Notes under the pieces: model-generated
The model's input: only the letters and a program-made list of their open reading frames with translations
What the model was told of the DNA's origin: nothing
The model's database searches: none
Shown here: positions 9,622 through 18,705 of the stretch, piece after piece
Numbering within the stretch: position 1 is the stretch's first letter
Layout: the number at the start of each line of letters is the position of its first letter
DNA from: Arthrobacter terrae
GTDB lineage: Bacteria > Actinomycetota > Actinomycetes > Actinomycetales > Micrococcaceae
Direction of reading: 5' to 3'
Length of the DNA: 64,000 bases
NCBI RefSeq assembly: GCF_015708085.1
Contig: NZ_JADNYM010000011.1
Span: 89,965 to 153,964, forward strand
Translations under genes and position numbers: made by a program

Positions 9622-10887
9622 CTAAACGCCGGCCGGCGTCGAAATGATGTCTTTCGTCTCAGTCGTCTCGGCTTGCGGCCTATTGCCGAAGTTCCGCATG
9701 AGGAGCCCGGTGATGGATTTCTTGCCCTGGCTCTTGTTATAAACATCAAAGACGACGGCGGCCAGGAGCACGAGTCCTTTGATGATCTGAGTGATGTCGG
9801 CGCCCGCGCCCAGAAGCTGGAGGCCATTGTTCAGTACTGCCATTACGAGCCCGCCGATGACGGAGCCGACAACGGTGCCGACACCGCCCGTCACAGCCGC
9901 GCCGCCGATGAAGACCGCTGCGATCGCATCAAGTTCCCAGCCGACGCCGTCGAACGGTCCGGAAGCGTTGGAACGACCGATAAAGATCATTCCGGCCAGA
10001 CCGGCAAGCACCGCCATGTTCAGCATGACCAGGAAGTCGACTTTCTTGCTCTTGACGCCGGAAAGCGCAGCCGCATGGCGGTTGCCACCGACGGCGTAGA
10101 TGTGCCGGCCAATAATGGTGCGTGAGGAGACGAAGCCATAGATCAGCACCAGGAGACCGAGAATCACTCCCGGAATGGGAAAAGAAGTGCCGGGGCGGCC
10201 GGTGGCAAACAGATAGGTTGTATAGAGGACCGCGGCGGAGAGAACGACTATCTTCGTGACGGAGACCCATAGCGGGGAAACCACGGCGCCGATGGACTCA
10301 GCGTTCCTGCGGGTGTGTACCTCGCCCCAGATAATCGCAGCCACGGCGATCAGGCCAAGCAAAACCGTGAGGTTGTTATAGCCGGTGTTGGGCCCGACCT
10401 CGGGCAGGTAACCGGCACCAATGTACTGGAAGTCCTTGGGAACGGGGATGGTGTTGGACTTGCCGACAAGCTGGTTGGCCCCACGGAACAGGAGCATGCC
10501 GGCGAGCGTAACGATAAACGCAGGAATGCCGACGTAAGCAACGAAGAATCCCTGCCAGGCTCCGATAAGCGCCCCGAGCACCAGGCCAATGAGAATCCCC
10601 ATGAACCAGGGCAGATGCCAATCCCGCATGGTCATCGCAACGACGATGCCCACGAACGCGGCTATCGATCCAACGGAGAGGTCAATGTGGCCGGCGATGA
10701 TAACCAGCACCATGCCGATGGCCAGGATGAGGATATATGCATTTCCGTTGAAAAGATTGATCACATTATCCGGGGTCAAGGTGAGACCGCCGGTGAAAAC
10801 CTGGAAAAAGATGATCAGGAAAATCAGCGCAAAGATCATCCCGAACTGGCGGGTATTGCCGCCGAAAAGCTGCTTGATGCCATTCAT
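9622..10887 (-). CDS. gguB: multiple monosaccharide ABC transporter permease
   Basis: This 421-residue polytopic protein belongs to the RbsC/XylH/GguB permease family. Diagnostic text includes AIGMVLVIIAGHIDLSVGSIAAFVG near helix 2-3, GIPAFIVTLAGMLLFRG, and the loop RTIIGRHIYAVGGNRHAAALSGV followed by GLAGMIFIGRSNASGP. It is longer than RbsC (about 320 residues), as expected for the multiple-monosaccharide subclass. It starts 27 bases after the ATPase stop. It forms the channel for the ChvE-like receptor encoded next. Confidence 0.9.
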   Translation of the reverse strand: MNGIKQLFGGNTRQFGMIFALIFLIIFFQVFTGGLTLTPDNVINLFNGNAYILILAIGMVLVIIAGHIDLSVGSIAAFVGIVVAMTMRDWHLPWFMGILIGLVLGALIGAWQGFFVAYVGIPAFIVTLAGMLLFRGANQLVGKSNTIPVPKDFQYIGAGYLPEVGPNTGYNNLTVLLGLIAVAAIIWGEVHTRRNAESIGAVVSPLWVSVTKIVVLSAAVLYTTYLFATGRPGTSFPIPGVILGLLVLIYGFVSSRTIIGRHIYAVGGNRHAAALSGVKSKKVDFLVMLNMAVLAGLAGMIFIGRSNASGPFDGVGWELDAIAAVFIGGAAVTGGVGTVVGSVIGGLVMAVLNNGLQLLGAGADITQIIKGLVLLAAVVFDVYNKSQGKKSITGLLMRNFGNRPQAETTETKDIISTPAGV

Positions 10888-10913
10888 GATGTGGGTCCTG
10901 TTTCTTCCGTGGT

Positions 10914-12458
10914 TCAGGCGGATTTCTTAGCCGCGGTCATAAGTTTCATCAGCGATTCCTGGTTGGCGGCTTCTTTGCTCACAACGCCGGTGATGGCGCC
11001 CTCGAAGATGGTGTAAATCCGGTCGGAGATACCCAGGAGTTCCGGGAGTTCGGAGGAAATGACGATGACTCCTTTGCCCTGGTTAGCGAGTTGCTGAATG
11101 ATGCCGTAGATCTCGTACTTGGCCCCAACATCGATGCCGCGGGTGGGCTCGTCCAGGATCAGCAGGTCGGGGTCAGCGAACATCCATTTGGCCAGCACCA
11201 CTTTTTGCTGGTTTCCACCCGAAAGCTTGTCCACGCCTTCGTCCACGCTGGGTGCCTTGGTGCGCAGCTGTTTGCGGTAAGACTCGGCAACGGTATATTC
11301 CTTGTTCACGTCTACTACGGAATACTTGGAAACCTTCTGCAGTGCCGCCGAGACGGTGGTTTCTTTGATGTCGTCCAGCAGATTCAGGCCCAACGATTTA
11401 CGGTCCTCGGTGAGGTAGCCGATGCCGTGCCGGATGGCCTGTGGAACGGTTCGCAGGACGATCTCCTTCCCGTCCTTAATGATCTGTCCCGAGACGAAGT
11501 TCCCGTAGGAGCGGCCAAAGACGGACCGCGCGAGTTCGGTGCGCCCGGCACCCATCAGACCGGCAAATCCAACAATTTCTCCGCGCCTGACGTTGAAGCT
11601 GGCATTTTTGCAGACCAGTCTGTCAGCAACCTGCGGGTGCCGAACAGTCCAGTTCCTGACCTCGAAGAAGACCTCGCCGATGTTCGGTGTGTGGTCGGGA
11701 AAACGTGATTCCAAGGTCCGTCCCACCATGCCCTTGATAATCCGGTCCTCGTCGACGCCGTCGTCCTTCACATCGAGAGTTTCGATGGTCCTGCCGTCGC
11801 GGATGATGGTGATGGAATCCGCCACCTGCTCAATCTCATTGAGCTTGTGGGAGATCATGATGGAGCTGATCCCCTTGCTCTTGAGCCCGCGGATCAGATC
11901 CAGCAAGTGCTGGGAGTCCGTTTCGTTCAGGGCCGCGGTGGGTTCGTCGAGGATCAGCAGCTTGACGGATTTGTTCAGCGCCTTGGCGATCTCCACGAGC
12001 TGCTGCTTGCCCACACCGATCTCCTTGATCGGTGTGTCCGGGTCATCGCGCAGCCCCACCCGGGCCAGCAGATCGAGGGAGCGACGTCGGGCCTGGTTCC
12101 AGTCAATGGCCCCGAATTTCGTTGGCTCATTGCCAAGGAAGATGTTTTCCAGAATGGACAGTTCGGGGATGAGCGCCAGTTCCTGGTGGATGATCACGAT
12201 TCCGGCGGCCTCACTTGCACGGATATCCTTGAATTCACAGGCCTGGCCCTGGAAAACAATGTCCCCGCTGTAGCTGCCGTAGGGATAGACGCCGGAGAGG
12301 ACCTTCATCAGCGTCGATTTACCCGCGCCGTTCTCACCGCAGATGGCGTGGATCTCGTTCGCCCGCACGCTGATGGAGACGTCCGAGAGGGCTTTGACGC
12401 CGGGAAATTCTTTGGTAATGGAGCGCATCTCCAGGATTACCGGGCTGCTGGACACCAT
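10914..12458 (-). CDS. gguA: multiple monosaccharide ABC transporter ATP-binding protein (two ATPase domains)
   Basis: This 514-residue protein has two ABC domains in tandem, like RbsA, XylG and GguA. The first has Walker [10 protein letters not shown] (about residues 41-49) and the text [21 protein letters not shown]. The second has the degenerate P-loop GLMGAGRTE that is normal in this family, then [15 protein letters not shown] and [17 protein letters not shown] ribosome-binding GGAGG lies about 11 bases before the ATG. It is the first gene of the transport operon and is preceded by a promoter overlapping a ROK-type repeat site. Confidence 0.92.
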   Translation of the reverse strand: MVSSSPVILEMRSITKEFPGVKALSDVSISVRANEIHAICGENGAGKSTLMKVLSGVYPYGSYSGDIVFQGQACEFKDIRASEAAGIVIIHQELALIPELSILENIFLGNEPTKFGAIDWNQARRRSLDLLARVGLRDDPDTPIKEIGVGKQQLVEIAKALNKSVKLLILDEPTAALNETDSQHLLDLIRGLKSKGISSIMISHKLNEIEQVADSITIIRDGRTIETLDVKDDGVDEDRIIKGMVGRTLESRFPDHTPNIGEVFFEVRNWTVRHPQVADRLVCKNASFNVRRGEIVGFAGLMGAGRTELARSVFGRSYGNFVSGQIIKDGKEIVLRTVPQAIRHGIGYLTEDRKSLGLNLLDDIKETTVSAALQKVSKYSVVDVNKEYTVAESYRKQLRTKAPSVDEGVDKLSGGNQQKVVLAKWMFADPDLLILDEPTRGIDVGAKYEIYGIIQQLANQGKGVIVISSELPELLGISDRIYTIFEGAITGVVSKEAANQESLMKLMTAAKKSA

Positions 12459-12553
12459 GATGATCTACGCCTCCAAAGCGACTTCATTGTCTTGCACTGG
12501 TTTCACACATTCTGCGGACATCTGGTGGCGCTGGATGATGCGGCCTGAAGAAA

Positions 12554-12597
12554 AGTAAACTCGGTCGCAGTAGTTGTCGTCAAGTCTTTAACGCAAC
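12554..12597 (-). promoter_or_regulatory. promoter and candidate ROK operator of the sugar ABC operon
   Basis: On the minus strand, TTGACG (12578-12583) and TTTACT (12554-12559) form a -35/-10 pair with an 18-base spacer. The -35 lies inside a 25-base partial dyad at 12573-12597 with ends GTTG and CAAC. A copy of that site matching at 21 of 25 positions lies before the adjacent ROK regulator gene at 13842-13866. A repressor bound here would block the -35 element. Confidence 0.7.
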
Positions 12598-12616
12598 GAC
12601 TCGGTAACGGTGGATT

Positions 12617-13816
12617 CTAACGACGACTGATCCCCTGCTGCGCGAACACCAGTGAGGCGGCTCCAAGGGCTTCCGCCCGGTCACCCAGGGAGGACATGGC
12701 CAACGTAGTGCTCTCGCCCACGACGGGCACGGCGTGGCGCAGGAGACCACGCCGGATCGGGTCCAGCAGGATGGCTCCCAGCCCGGCCAAGGGCCCCCCG
12801 ACAACAATGATTTCCGGGTTTATCAGATTGGCAACGTTGCCGATCGCCCGGCCCACCGCAAGGCCGGCATCGTCGATCACCCGCAGCGTTGCTGAGTCCT
12901 TTGCCAGCGCACGGCTCACAATGTCACCGACGGTCAACGGTTCCGCAGAGCCCCGGCCCAGGAGTTCAATCATTGTGGCAGTAGAAGCCACCGTCTCCAG
13001 ACAACCGCGGTTACCGCACCGGCAGATCGGTCCGTGTTCATTAATCGTGGCGTGACCGATCTCGCCCGTCACCCCGACGTGCCCATAGTAGGGGGCCCCA
13101 TTGAGAATAAGACCCGCACCGATCCCGCTGCCGATTTTCAGGAACATCAAATTACTCACGGAACCGTACTGGCCCCACGTTACCTCGGCCAGAGCGCCCA
13201 AATTCGCATCATTATCTGCATACACAGGAACTTCCAGGACCTTTTCGAGCCGGTCCAGCAGATGAATTCCCACCCATTCGGGCAAAATAGCTCCCTGAAC
13301 CACCGTGCCCGTCCGGCGGTCGATTGGACCGGGGATGCCTGCCCCTGCGCCGACAATCGCGCTTCGAGGAAGGTCCGCTTCGGCCAGCAGCCGGGCCAGC
13401 AGATCCGCCGCGGCTTTAATGCTTTCGCTGGCATGGTGCCCCAACGGCAGCGGCACCGCGCGCTCGGCGACAACCTGATAACTGAGGTTTGCCAGCACCA
13501 CCCGGACATGGCTCCGGCCGAAATCAATGCCAACGGCGATGGCGCCGTTCCCATTGAAGGTCACCGACACGGCACGGCGCCCGGAACTGGTGGTGGGTGA
13601 GGTAAACACCAGACCCTTGGCGGCCATGTTTTTGACAATATTGGAGACGGTGGCCGTGGAGAGCCCGGTGGAGCGTGAGATTTCCGCCTGAGTTGAGGGC
13701 CCGGATCCAAGCAGGGTGTCGATGATGCGCTGCCGGTTCAGCTGGCGCAGGGCAGTCTGGGACCCTGGGTTACGGGAGCGTCTCTTCATCTCGATGGTGC
13801 GGTCGTCGTCGGCCAT
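12617..13816 (-). CDS. ROK family transcriptional regulator
   Basis: This 399-residue protein combines an N-terminal winged helix-turn-helix (LRQLNRQRIIDTLLGSGPSTQAEISRSTGLSTATVSNIV) with a C-terminal ROK sugar-kinase-like domain. The latter has an ATP-site-like segment AVGIDFGRSHVRVVLANL and the zinc-type motif CRCGNRGCLETV. Length and layout match XylR/NagC-type repressors rather than ROK kinases. The start is set at ATG 13816; a second ATG at 13792 is possible and neither has a strong ribosome site. It lies just upstream of the sugar ABC operon on the same strand and is the obvious candidate regulator, with inducer sugar unknown. Confidence 0.9.
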   Translation of the reverse strand: MADDDRTIEMKRRSRNPGSQTALRQLNRQRIIDTLLGSGPSTQAEISRSTGLSTATVSNIVKNMAAKGLVFTSPTTSSGRRAVSVTFNGNGAIAVGIDFGRSHVRVVLANLSYQVVAERAVPLPLGHHASESIKAAADLLARLLAEADLPRSAIVGAGAGIPGPIDRRTGTVVQGAILPEWVGIHLLDRLEKVLEVPVYADNDANLGALAEVTWGQYGSVSNLMFLKIGSGIGAGLILNGAPYYGHVGVTGEIGHATINEHGPICRCGNRGCLETVASTATMIELLGRGSAEPLTVGDIVSRALAKDSATLRVIDDAGLAVGRAIGNVANLINPEIIVVGGPLAGLGAILLDPIRRGLLRHAVPVVGESTTLAMSSLGDRAEALGAASLVFAQQGISRR

Positions 13817-13841
13817 AAATAGTAGAGTGCAGCAATCGAAC

Positions 13842-13866
13842 GTTGTAGTCAAGAATTGAACGCAAC
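13842..13866 (-). promoter_or_regulatory. candidate ROK autoregulatory site
   Basis: This 25-base partial dyad (ends GTTG/CAAC) differs at only 4 positions from the site before the sugar ABC operon and includes TTGACT as a likely -35 on the minus strand. It lies 26 bases upstream of the chosen ROK start. A -10 is less clear (TACTAT next to the ATG is too far from this -35). Confidence 0.65.
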
Positions 13867-13871
13867 ACCTT

Positions 13872-13937
13872 CCCAACTGAGTAGCAGTTACGGCACGCAA
13901 ACCGCGATATGCGTGCCGTAAGTGCTACTCAGTTGGG
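13872..13937 (-). terminator. long hairpin at the 3' end of the gamma carbonic anhydrase gene
   Basis: Two 28-base arms (13872-13899 and 13910-13937) are complementary with a single mismatch around a 10-base loop. The right arm overlaps the last codons of the carbonic anhydrase gene, and the left arm ends a few bases from the ROK site. No T-run is evident. It probably terminates or insulates transcription ahead of the ROK gene. Confidence 0.65.
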
Positions 13938-14455
13938 GAGGGGTGAATCTCTTTGTGCGCCCGCCCTAACTCAACGTAGTGAAGCGCGTTCTCCTTGACG
14001 CCGTCGAGCTCCTCATCGCTAAGCTCCCGGCGTACCTTCGCGGGCACTCCCGCCACCAGGGACCGGGGCGGGATCACGGCACCTTCGAGGACGACGGCGC
14101 CGCCGGCCACCAGCGATCCGGCTCCGATTACTGCACCATTGAGGACCATTGCCCCCATGCCGATCAGGCAGTCGTCCTCCACCGTGCACCCGTGCACTAC
14201 CGCGCCGTGGCCGATGCTCACGCCGTTGCCCACCGTCGTCGGAAATCCCGGGTCGGAGTGCAGGACGACGTTGTCCTGCAGGTTGGTCCCGGAGCCGATC
14301 CGGATGGCGGACGTGTCGGCCCGGACCACCACACCGTAGAAGGCGCTGGAGTCCGCGCCCAGTTCCATGTCGCCGATCAGCGTCGCCGATGGCGCGACAA
14401 AGGCGGAGGAATGGACCATCGGCGAGACACCGTTGAACGCAATGAGTTGTTTCAT
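13925..14455 (-). CDS. gamma carbonic anhydrase family protein (left-handed beta-helix)
   Basis: This 176-residue protein shows the hexapeptide-repeat pattern of a left-handed beta-helix, for example SVAPSATLIGDMELGADSS-like turns, VGNGVSIGHGAVVHGCTVEDDCLIGMGA and GSLVAGGAVVLEGAVI. His residues in the IGHGAVVHGC region are the likely metal ligands. The closest named families are YrdA/PaaY/CaiE-type gamma carbonic anhydrases; enzymatic activity cannot be assumed. TAGGCT (14462-14467 on the minus strand) ends 6 bases before the ATG, suggesting a leaderless transcript. It is separated from purU by a short degenerate repeat array. Confidence 0.85.
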   Translation of the reverse strand: MKQLIAFNGVSPMVHSSAFVAPSATLIGDMELGADSSAFYGVVVRADTSAIRIGSGTNLQDNVVLHSDPGFPTTVGNGVSIGHGAVVHGCTVEDDCLIGMGAMVLNGAVIGAGSLVAGGAVVLEGAVIPPRSLVAGVPAKVRRELSDEELDGVKENALHYVELGRAHKEIHPSPTE

Positions 14456-14492
14456 GGCATGAGCCTAGTTGAAACAGTCCAGTTGAAGAGCT

Positions 14493-14560
14493 ATCAGTGC
14501 AAGCCGATCAGTGAGAGCCGTCAGTGCAAGCTGATCGTAGAAGCTGATCAGTTGAAGACG
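14493..14560. repeat. degenerate 13-14 base tandem repeat between purU and gamma carbonic anhydrase
   Basis: Five units follow each other: ATCAGTGCAAGCCG, ATCAGTGAGAGCCG, TCAGTGCAAGCTG, ATCGTAGAAGCTG and ATCAGTTGAAGACG. The last unit runs into the 3' end of purU. The pattern looks like replication slippage with later drift. No function is evident. Confidence 0.6.
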
Positions 14561-15417
14561 ACGGTCCGCGTACCGTCCAGCAGCACGCGGTGCTCGGCGT
14601 GCCATTGAACCGCCTTGGCCAGTGTCCGTGCCTCCACGTCTCGTCCCATCGCCACGAATTCGCCGGTGGAATGCGCATGATCCACCCGGATGACTTCCTG
14701 CTCGATGATGGGACCTTCGTCCAACGCACCGGTGACGTAGTGGGCCGTGGCGCCGATGATTTTCACGCCCCGGGCGTGCGCCTGGTGGTACGGCCGCGCG
14801 CCCTTGAAGGAAGGGAGGAAGGAATGGTGGATGTTGATGGCTTTACCCGCCAGCTCCGCGCACAACCCGTCGGAAAGGACCTGCATATAGCGGGCCAGCA
14901 CCACCAGCTCCACGTTTTCGGCGGCAATGAGCTCGCGAAGGGCGTCCTCGGCGTCGGCTTTTGTCCCGGCGGTCACCGGGATGTGGTGGAACGGAATGCC
15001 ATAGAACGCGGCCAGATCGGCCAGTTCATGGTGGTTGGACACGATGGCCGGGATCTCGATGGGCAGGGTTCCGGAGCGCTGCAGGAACAGCAGGTCGTTT
15101 AGGCAGTGCGCGGACTTGGAAGCCAGGATCAGCGTCCGGACGGGAGTGCCGGTGCGGTGCAGTTCCCAGGTCAGCGAGAATCGTTCCGCCACAGCTTCCA
15201 ACCGGTTGCGCAGCAACAAGAACGCAGTGTCCGTCTGGACGGCGACGCGCATAAAGAAGGTGCCGGTCACCGGGTTTCCATACTGCTGGGAATCGGTGAT
15301 ATTGCAGCCGCTGTCCAGCAGCGAGCCGGAAACGGCATGCACTATCCCGGGCTTATCGGCGCAGGACAGGGTGAGGATGAAGCCGGTTTGCGCTGCGGAA
15401 GTTCCTGTTTCGCTCAC
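14548..15417 (-). CDS. purU: formyltetrahydrofolate deformylase
   Basis: This 289-residue protein hydrolyses 10-formyl-tetrahydrofolate to formate and tetrahydrofolate. An N-terminal ACT domain (about residues 12-90, starting LTLSCADKPGIVHAVSG) precedes a formyltransferase-like domain with INIHHSFLPSFKGARPYHQA, where Asn, His and later Asp form the catalytic triad of the family. The start is set at GTG 15417, since TAACGT (15425-15430, minus strand) ends 7 bases before it, as in a leaderless transcript. It diverges from the riboswitch-controlled glyA-folD pair, putting three folate one-carbon enzymes around one intergenic region. Confidence 0.93.
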   Translation of the reverse strand: MSETGTSAAQTGFILTLSCADKPGIVHAVSGSLLDSGCNITDSQQYGNPVTGTFFMRVAVQTDTAFLLLRNRLEAVAERFSLTWELHRTGTPVRTLILASKSAHCLNDLLFLQRSGTLPIEIPAIVSNHHELADLAAFYGIPFHHIPVTAGTKADAEDALRELIAAENVELVVLARYMQVLSDGLCAELAGKAINIHHSFLPSFKGARPYHQAHARGVKIIGATAHYVTGALDEGPIIEQEVIRVDHAHSTGEFVAMGRDVEARTLAKAVQWHAEHRVLLDGTRTVVFN

Positions 15418-15501
15418 CAAGTCAACGTTACCTTTGCCGTGCCTGGACCTGTAACGCCGCTCCCGGCCCGTAATGCAGCCAGCCGGCTACCGCCCTTGTA
15501 C

Positions 15502-15507
15502 TAGAAT
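15502..15507 (+). promoter_or_regulatory. -10 element of the glyA-folD promoter
   Basis: TAGAAT lies just upstream of the riboswitch P1 strand at 15511. Transcription would begin near 15513. No convincing -35 hexamer is seen 16 to 18 bases upstream. Confidence 0.55.
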
Positions 15508-15510
15508 TAA

Positions 15511-15586
15511 CCGTGTTGTAACTGGCGTTAGGTGGGGCACCACCGGGGAGCAGCGAGATAAACGACCACGGATCGTACGCCTGGGC
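15511..15586 (+). promoter_or_regulatory. ZTP (pfl) riboswitch
   Basis: The leader carries the two conserved blocks of the pfl/ZTP riboswitch. The first is GGTGGGGCACCACC plus GGGGAGC (15531-15551), where GGTGG pairs with CCACC. The second is GCCTGGGC (15579-15586) after a linker. An outer helix CCGTG (15511-15515) with CACGG (15567-15571) closes the first domain. ZTP accumulates when 10-formyl-tetrahydrofolate is low, and pfl RNAs commonly precede glyA and folD, which is exactly this context. About 128 bases separate the aptamer from the glyA start; I see no T-rich terminator there, so the output may be translational. Confidence 0.87.
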
Positions 15587-15714
15587 CGAGGGTCACGTTT
15601 TCCTATTGAAACGCGCCCGAAGCGCGGTTCCATGACTGCGCTCTGCCGCAGGCAACGGCGCCTCAACCGGTAACCTGACCTGTAGCAGTTTCTCTACGCC
15701 CACCAGGAGTCATA

Positions 15715-17007
15715 GTGCCTATTCAGCCCGCCCAGTCAGTGACCAACCTTCCGCTTGCCCAGCTGGATCCCGAAATCGCGGCAGTCCTCAAAGATGAACT
15801 CGGACGCCAGCGCGACACCCTCGAAATGATCGCCTCGGAAAACTTCGCGCCACGGGCGGTCCTTGAAGCCCAAGGCTCGGTGCTGACGAACAAATACGCC
15901 GAAGGGTACCCGGGCAGGCGTTATTACGGCGGTTGTGAATACGTCGACGTGGCCGAAAACCTGGCGATTGAACGCGTTAAGGCGCTGTTCGGAGCCGAGT
16001 ACGCCAACGTCCAGCCGCACTCGGGTGCGCAGGCGAACGCCGCAGCGCTCGCAGCCATGATTACTCCCGGAGAGAAGATCCTGGGCCTGTCCCTGGCTCA
16101 CGGCGGCCACCTGACGCACGGCATGAAGCTGAATTTTTCCGGCAAGCTCTACCAGGTGGCGGCCTACCAGGTTGATCCGGAGACGTTCCGGGTGGACATG
16201 GATAAGCTGCGCGAGCAGGCAATTGTTGAGAAGCCGCAGGTGATTATCGCCGGCTGGTCGGCCTACCCGCGGCACCTTGATTTTGCCGCCTTCCGCTCCA
16301 TTGCCGATGAGGTCGGCGCGCTGCTGTGGACGGATATGGCGCACTTTGCCGGTCTGGTTGCCGCCGGACTGCACCCTTCCCCGGTCCCGTATTCCGACGT
16401 CGTCACCTCCACGGTGCACAAAACTCTGGCGGGCCCGCGCTCCGGCGTCATTTTGGCAAAGCAGGAGTGGGCCAAAAAGATCAATTCCGCCGTTTTCCCC
16501 GGTCAGCAGGGCGGCCCGTTGATGCACGTTATCGCCGCTAAGGCCGTGGCCTTCAAGGTTGCCGGCGGTGCCGAGTTTAAGGAACGCCAGGGACGGGTGC
16601 TGGAGGGTGCCAAGATCCTTGCCGAACGGTTGAACGCCGACGACGTTGCGCAGGCAGGCGTGTCGGTCCTGACCGGCGGCACGGACGTGCACCTGGTGCT
16701 GGTTGATCTGCGCAATTCGGAACTGGATGGCCAGCAGGCAGAAGATCTCCTGCACAGTGTGGGGATCACGGTGAACCGCAATGCAGTGCCGTTCGATCCG
16801 CGCCCGCCGATGGTGACGTCCGGGCTGCGCATCGGTACCCCTGCACTGGCCACCCGCGGCTTCGGTGCGGCGGAGTTCACCGAGGTGGCGGACATCATTG
16901 CCACTGCGCTGAAGAACGGCACGGCCTCCGATGCCCAGGCCCTGCGCGCCCGGGTGTCGAAGCTGACAGCAGACTTTCCGCTGTACCCAGGCCAGGAAGA
17001 ATGGTGA
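15715..17007 (+). CDS. glyA: serine hydroxymethyltransferase
   Basis: This 430-residue PLP enzyme interconverts serine plus tetrahydrofolate and glycine plus 5,10-methylene-tetrahydrofolate. Visible motifs are [52 protein letters not shown] and the PLP-lysine segment [11 protein letters not shown] (Lys at about 236). The usual TTTHK is STVHK here, a mild change. The start is GTG 15715 with AGGAG at 15705-15709. It heads an operon with folD, four bases downstream, under the ZTP riboswitch. Confidence 0.97.
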   Translation: MPIQPAQSVTNLPLAQLDPEIAAVLKDELGRQRDTLEMIASENFAPRAVLEAQGSVLTNKYAEGYPGRRYYGGCEYVDVAENLAIERVKALFGAEYANVQPHSGAQANAAALAAMITPGEKILGLSLAHGGHLTHGMKLNFSGKLYQVAAYQVDPETFRVDMDKLREQAIVEKPQVIIAGWSAYPRHLDFAAFRSIADEVGALLWTDMAHFAGLVAAGLHPSPVPYSDVVTSTVHKTLAGPRSGVILAKQEWAKKINSAVFPGQQGGPLMHVIAAKAVAFKVAGGAEFKERQGRVLEGAKILAERLNADDVAQAGVSVLTGGTDVHLVLVDLRNSELDGQQAEDLLHSVGITVNRNAVPFDPRPPMVTSGLRIGTPALATRGFGAAEFTEVADIIATALKNGTASDAQALRARVSKLTADFPLYPGQEEW

Positions 17008-17011
17008 ACTG

Positions 17012-17956
17012 ATGTCTAACAGCATTAATCCAGAGCGGGCAAAAACGCCCTTTGGCACGCCCGTGGCCGCCCAGGTCCTGGACGGAAAAGTGACAGCGGC
17101 AACCATTAAAAGCGAGTTGGCCGTCCGCGTTGAGGTGCTCAAAGGCCGCGGAATCACCCCGGGGCTCGGCACGGTCCTGGTAGGGGAGGATCCCGGCAGC
17201 CAGTGGTACGTCCGGGGAAAGCACCGGGACTGCGCGGAGATCGGGGTCAACTCGGTGCGGCGGGAGCTGCCGGCGGATGTTAGCCAGCAGGAGCTGGAGG
17301 CCGTGCTCGATGAGCTCAATGCTGATCCGGGAACCACGGGTTATATAGTCCAGCTTCCGCTGCCGGATCACATCGATACCAATGCCATTCTGGAGCGCAT
17401 GGACCCGGCGAAGGATGCCGACGGACTGCACCCGACCAACCTTGGCCGGCTGGTCCTGAACGTCAGTTCGCCGGTCAACGCACCCCTGCCGTGCACGCCG
17501 CACGGGATTGTGGAACTGCTGCTGCGGCACAAGATCGCGCTCAACGGCAAGAAGGTGCTGGTAATCGGCCGCGGCGTCACCGTGGGGCGTCCGTTGGGCC
17601 TGCTGCTGACCCGTCGATCCATCAATGCCACGGTGCTGCTGGCGCACACCGGCACACTGGACCTGCCGGAGCTGCTTGCTATGGCCGATGTGGTGGTGGC
17701 CGCGGCCGGAATGCCGGCCATGATTAAGGCCGCCGAGCTTAAAGAAGGCGCGATCGTACTGGATGTGGGCGTGAGCCGCGCAGTGGACGAGCAGACGGGC
17801 AAGTCCAGAATCGTCGGCGACGTCGATCCTGACGTTGCCGACGTGGCGAGCTGGCTTTCGCCTAATCCGGGCGGCGTGGGACCGATGACGCGCGCCATGC
17901 TGCTGGCCAACGTCGTCGAAGCCGCCGAACGCCAGGCGGGCATCATCGCGGACTGA
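17012..17956 (+). CDS. folD: methylenetetrahydrofolate dehydrogenase / methenyltetrahydrofolate cyclohydrolase
   Basis: This 314-residue bifunctional enzyme converts 5,10-methylene- to 10-formyl-tetrahydrofolate using NADP. Family segments include [20 protein letters not shown] (the catalytic Tyr-Lys region), [13 protein letters not shown], the NADP-binding [18 protein letters not shown] and [19 protein letters not shown]. About 12 extra N-terminal residues precede the usual start region. It follows glyA by four bases and is closed by a hairpin, so the two genes form a complete one-carbon unit. Confidence 0.96.
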   Translation: MSNSINPERAKTPFGTPVAAQVLDGKVTAATIKSELAVRVEVLKGRGITPGLGTVLVGEDPGSQWYVRGKHRDCAEIGVNSVRRELPADVSQQELEAVLDELNADPGTTGYIVQLPLPDHIDTNAILERMDPAKDADGLHPTNLGRLVLNVSSPVNAPLPCTPHGIVELLLRHKIALNGKKVLVIGRGVTVGRPLGLLLTRRSINATVLLAHTGTLDLPELLAMADVVVAAAGMPAMIKAAELKEGAIVLDVGVSRAVDEQTGKSRIVGDVDPDVADVASWLSPNPGGVGPMTRAMLLANVVEAAERQAGIIAD

Positions 17957-17983
17957 GCCGCCGGCCGAACCGCGGTGACAGCG

Positions 17984-18037
17984 GGGCCGGCCCACGAAAA
18001 CAGGGGGAGCGCAGCACCCGTTTCGTGGGCCGGTCCC
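17984..18037 (+). terminator. terminator hairpin after folD
   Basis: GGGCCGGCCCACGAAAAC on the left pairs with GTTTCGTGGGCCGGTCCC on the right around a 16-20 base loop, with one bulge and one mismatch. GTTTTCG follows. It lies 27 bases after the folD stop. Confidence 0.75.
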
Positions 18038-18076
18038 GTTTTCGCGTGCCGGCGAGGCGTTTGAGATACTAGTCAG

Positions 18077-18661
18077 ATGTACTCTCTTGGCAAGGATAAT
18101 CACGCAGTCCGGCCGCGGCCCGGGAAATGGACCGGCTTGGGCACCGTGGTGCTCGCGCTTGTTTTTTTGGTGGCGCTGGTTTTTGCAGCCAACCAAAACG
18201 ATGTACTGGGCTGGTTCATTGCCGCCGTCGCCCTCGGCTGGCTGGTCCTGTCCACGTTCGTCTACATCGGGGTGCACAAGGCCGCGAGCTTCGGCGCCGA
18301 GCAGGTCCGCCGGGCCCAAAGCACTTTAGCCGGCACCGGCCCCGGCGCAGCCGCTGCGGCAGGCAACACCGGGCGGGGAACCACACTGATCGACGACGGG
18401 TCCGCCGGCATCCGTGACCGGAAGCTGGAGCACAGCTTCAAGATCATTGCGGTTCAGTCCGGCCTTCTTGAGGAACAGCTGCGGCACGGCTCCGATGCCG
18501 ACACCGCCGCCATGTCCCGCGCGCTGGAAACCATCGCGATCACGGCGCACAACGGCCAGGGCATGCTACGGGCCGATGGCGGCGTCGATGGGTCAGCGCA
18601 GGGCCGTAAGCAGGACGGGTCCGACGACGGCGGAACGGTCAGCGGCGTCGTCGTCGACTAG
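18077..18661 (+). CDS. hypothetical two-helix membrane protein
   Basis: This 194-residue protein has two predicted membrane segments near its start (GTVVLALVFLVALVFAA and VLGWFIAAVALGWLVLSTFVYIG), followed by a hydrophilic tail of about 130 residues rich in Ala, Gly and Asp. I do not recognise a named domain. GATACT (18065-18070) ends 6 bases before the ATG, consistent with a leaderless transcript. It stands alone between the folD terminator and the exonuclease gene. The tail was probably cytoplasmic or exposed scaffold; nothing catalytic is visible. Confidence 0.75.
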   Translation: MYSLGKDNHAVRPRPGKWTGLGTVVLALVFLVALVFAANQNDVLGWFIAAVALGWLVLSTFVYIGVHKAASFGAEQVRRAQSTLAGTGPGAAAAAGNTGRGTTLIDDGSAGIRDRKLEHSFKIIAVQSGLLEEQLRHGSDADTAAMSRALETIAITAHNGQGMLRADGGVDGSAQGRKQDGSDDGGTVSGVVVD

Positions 18662-18705
18662 CGCGCGCGGTCCGCGTGCCGGCGGGAAACGGTAAAGTGG
18701 AATAC

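Noticed and set aside
15736..18319. Two long antisense frames opposite glyA and folD
   Set aside because: Both sense genes are complete and recognisable, and the antisense translations are compositionally odd.
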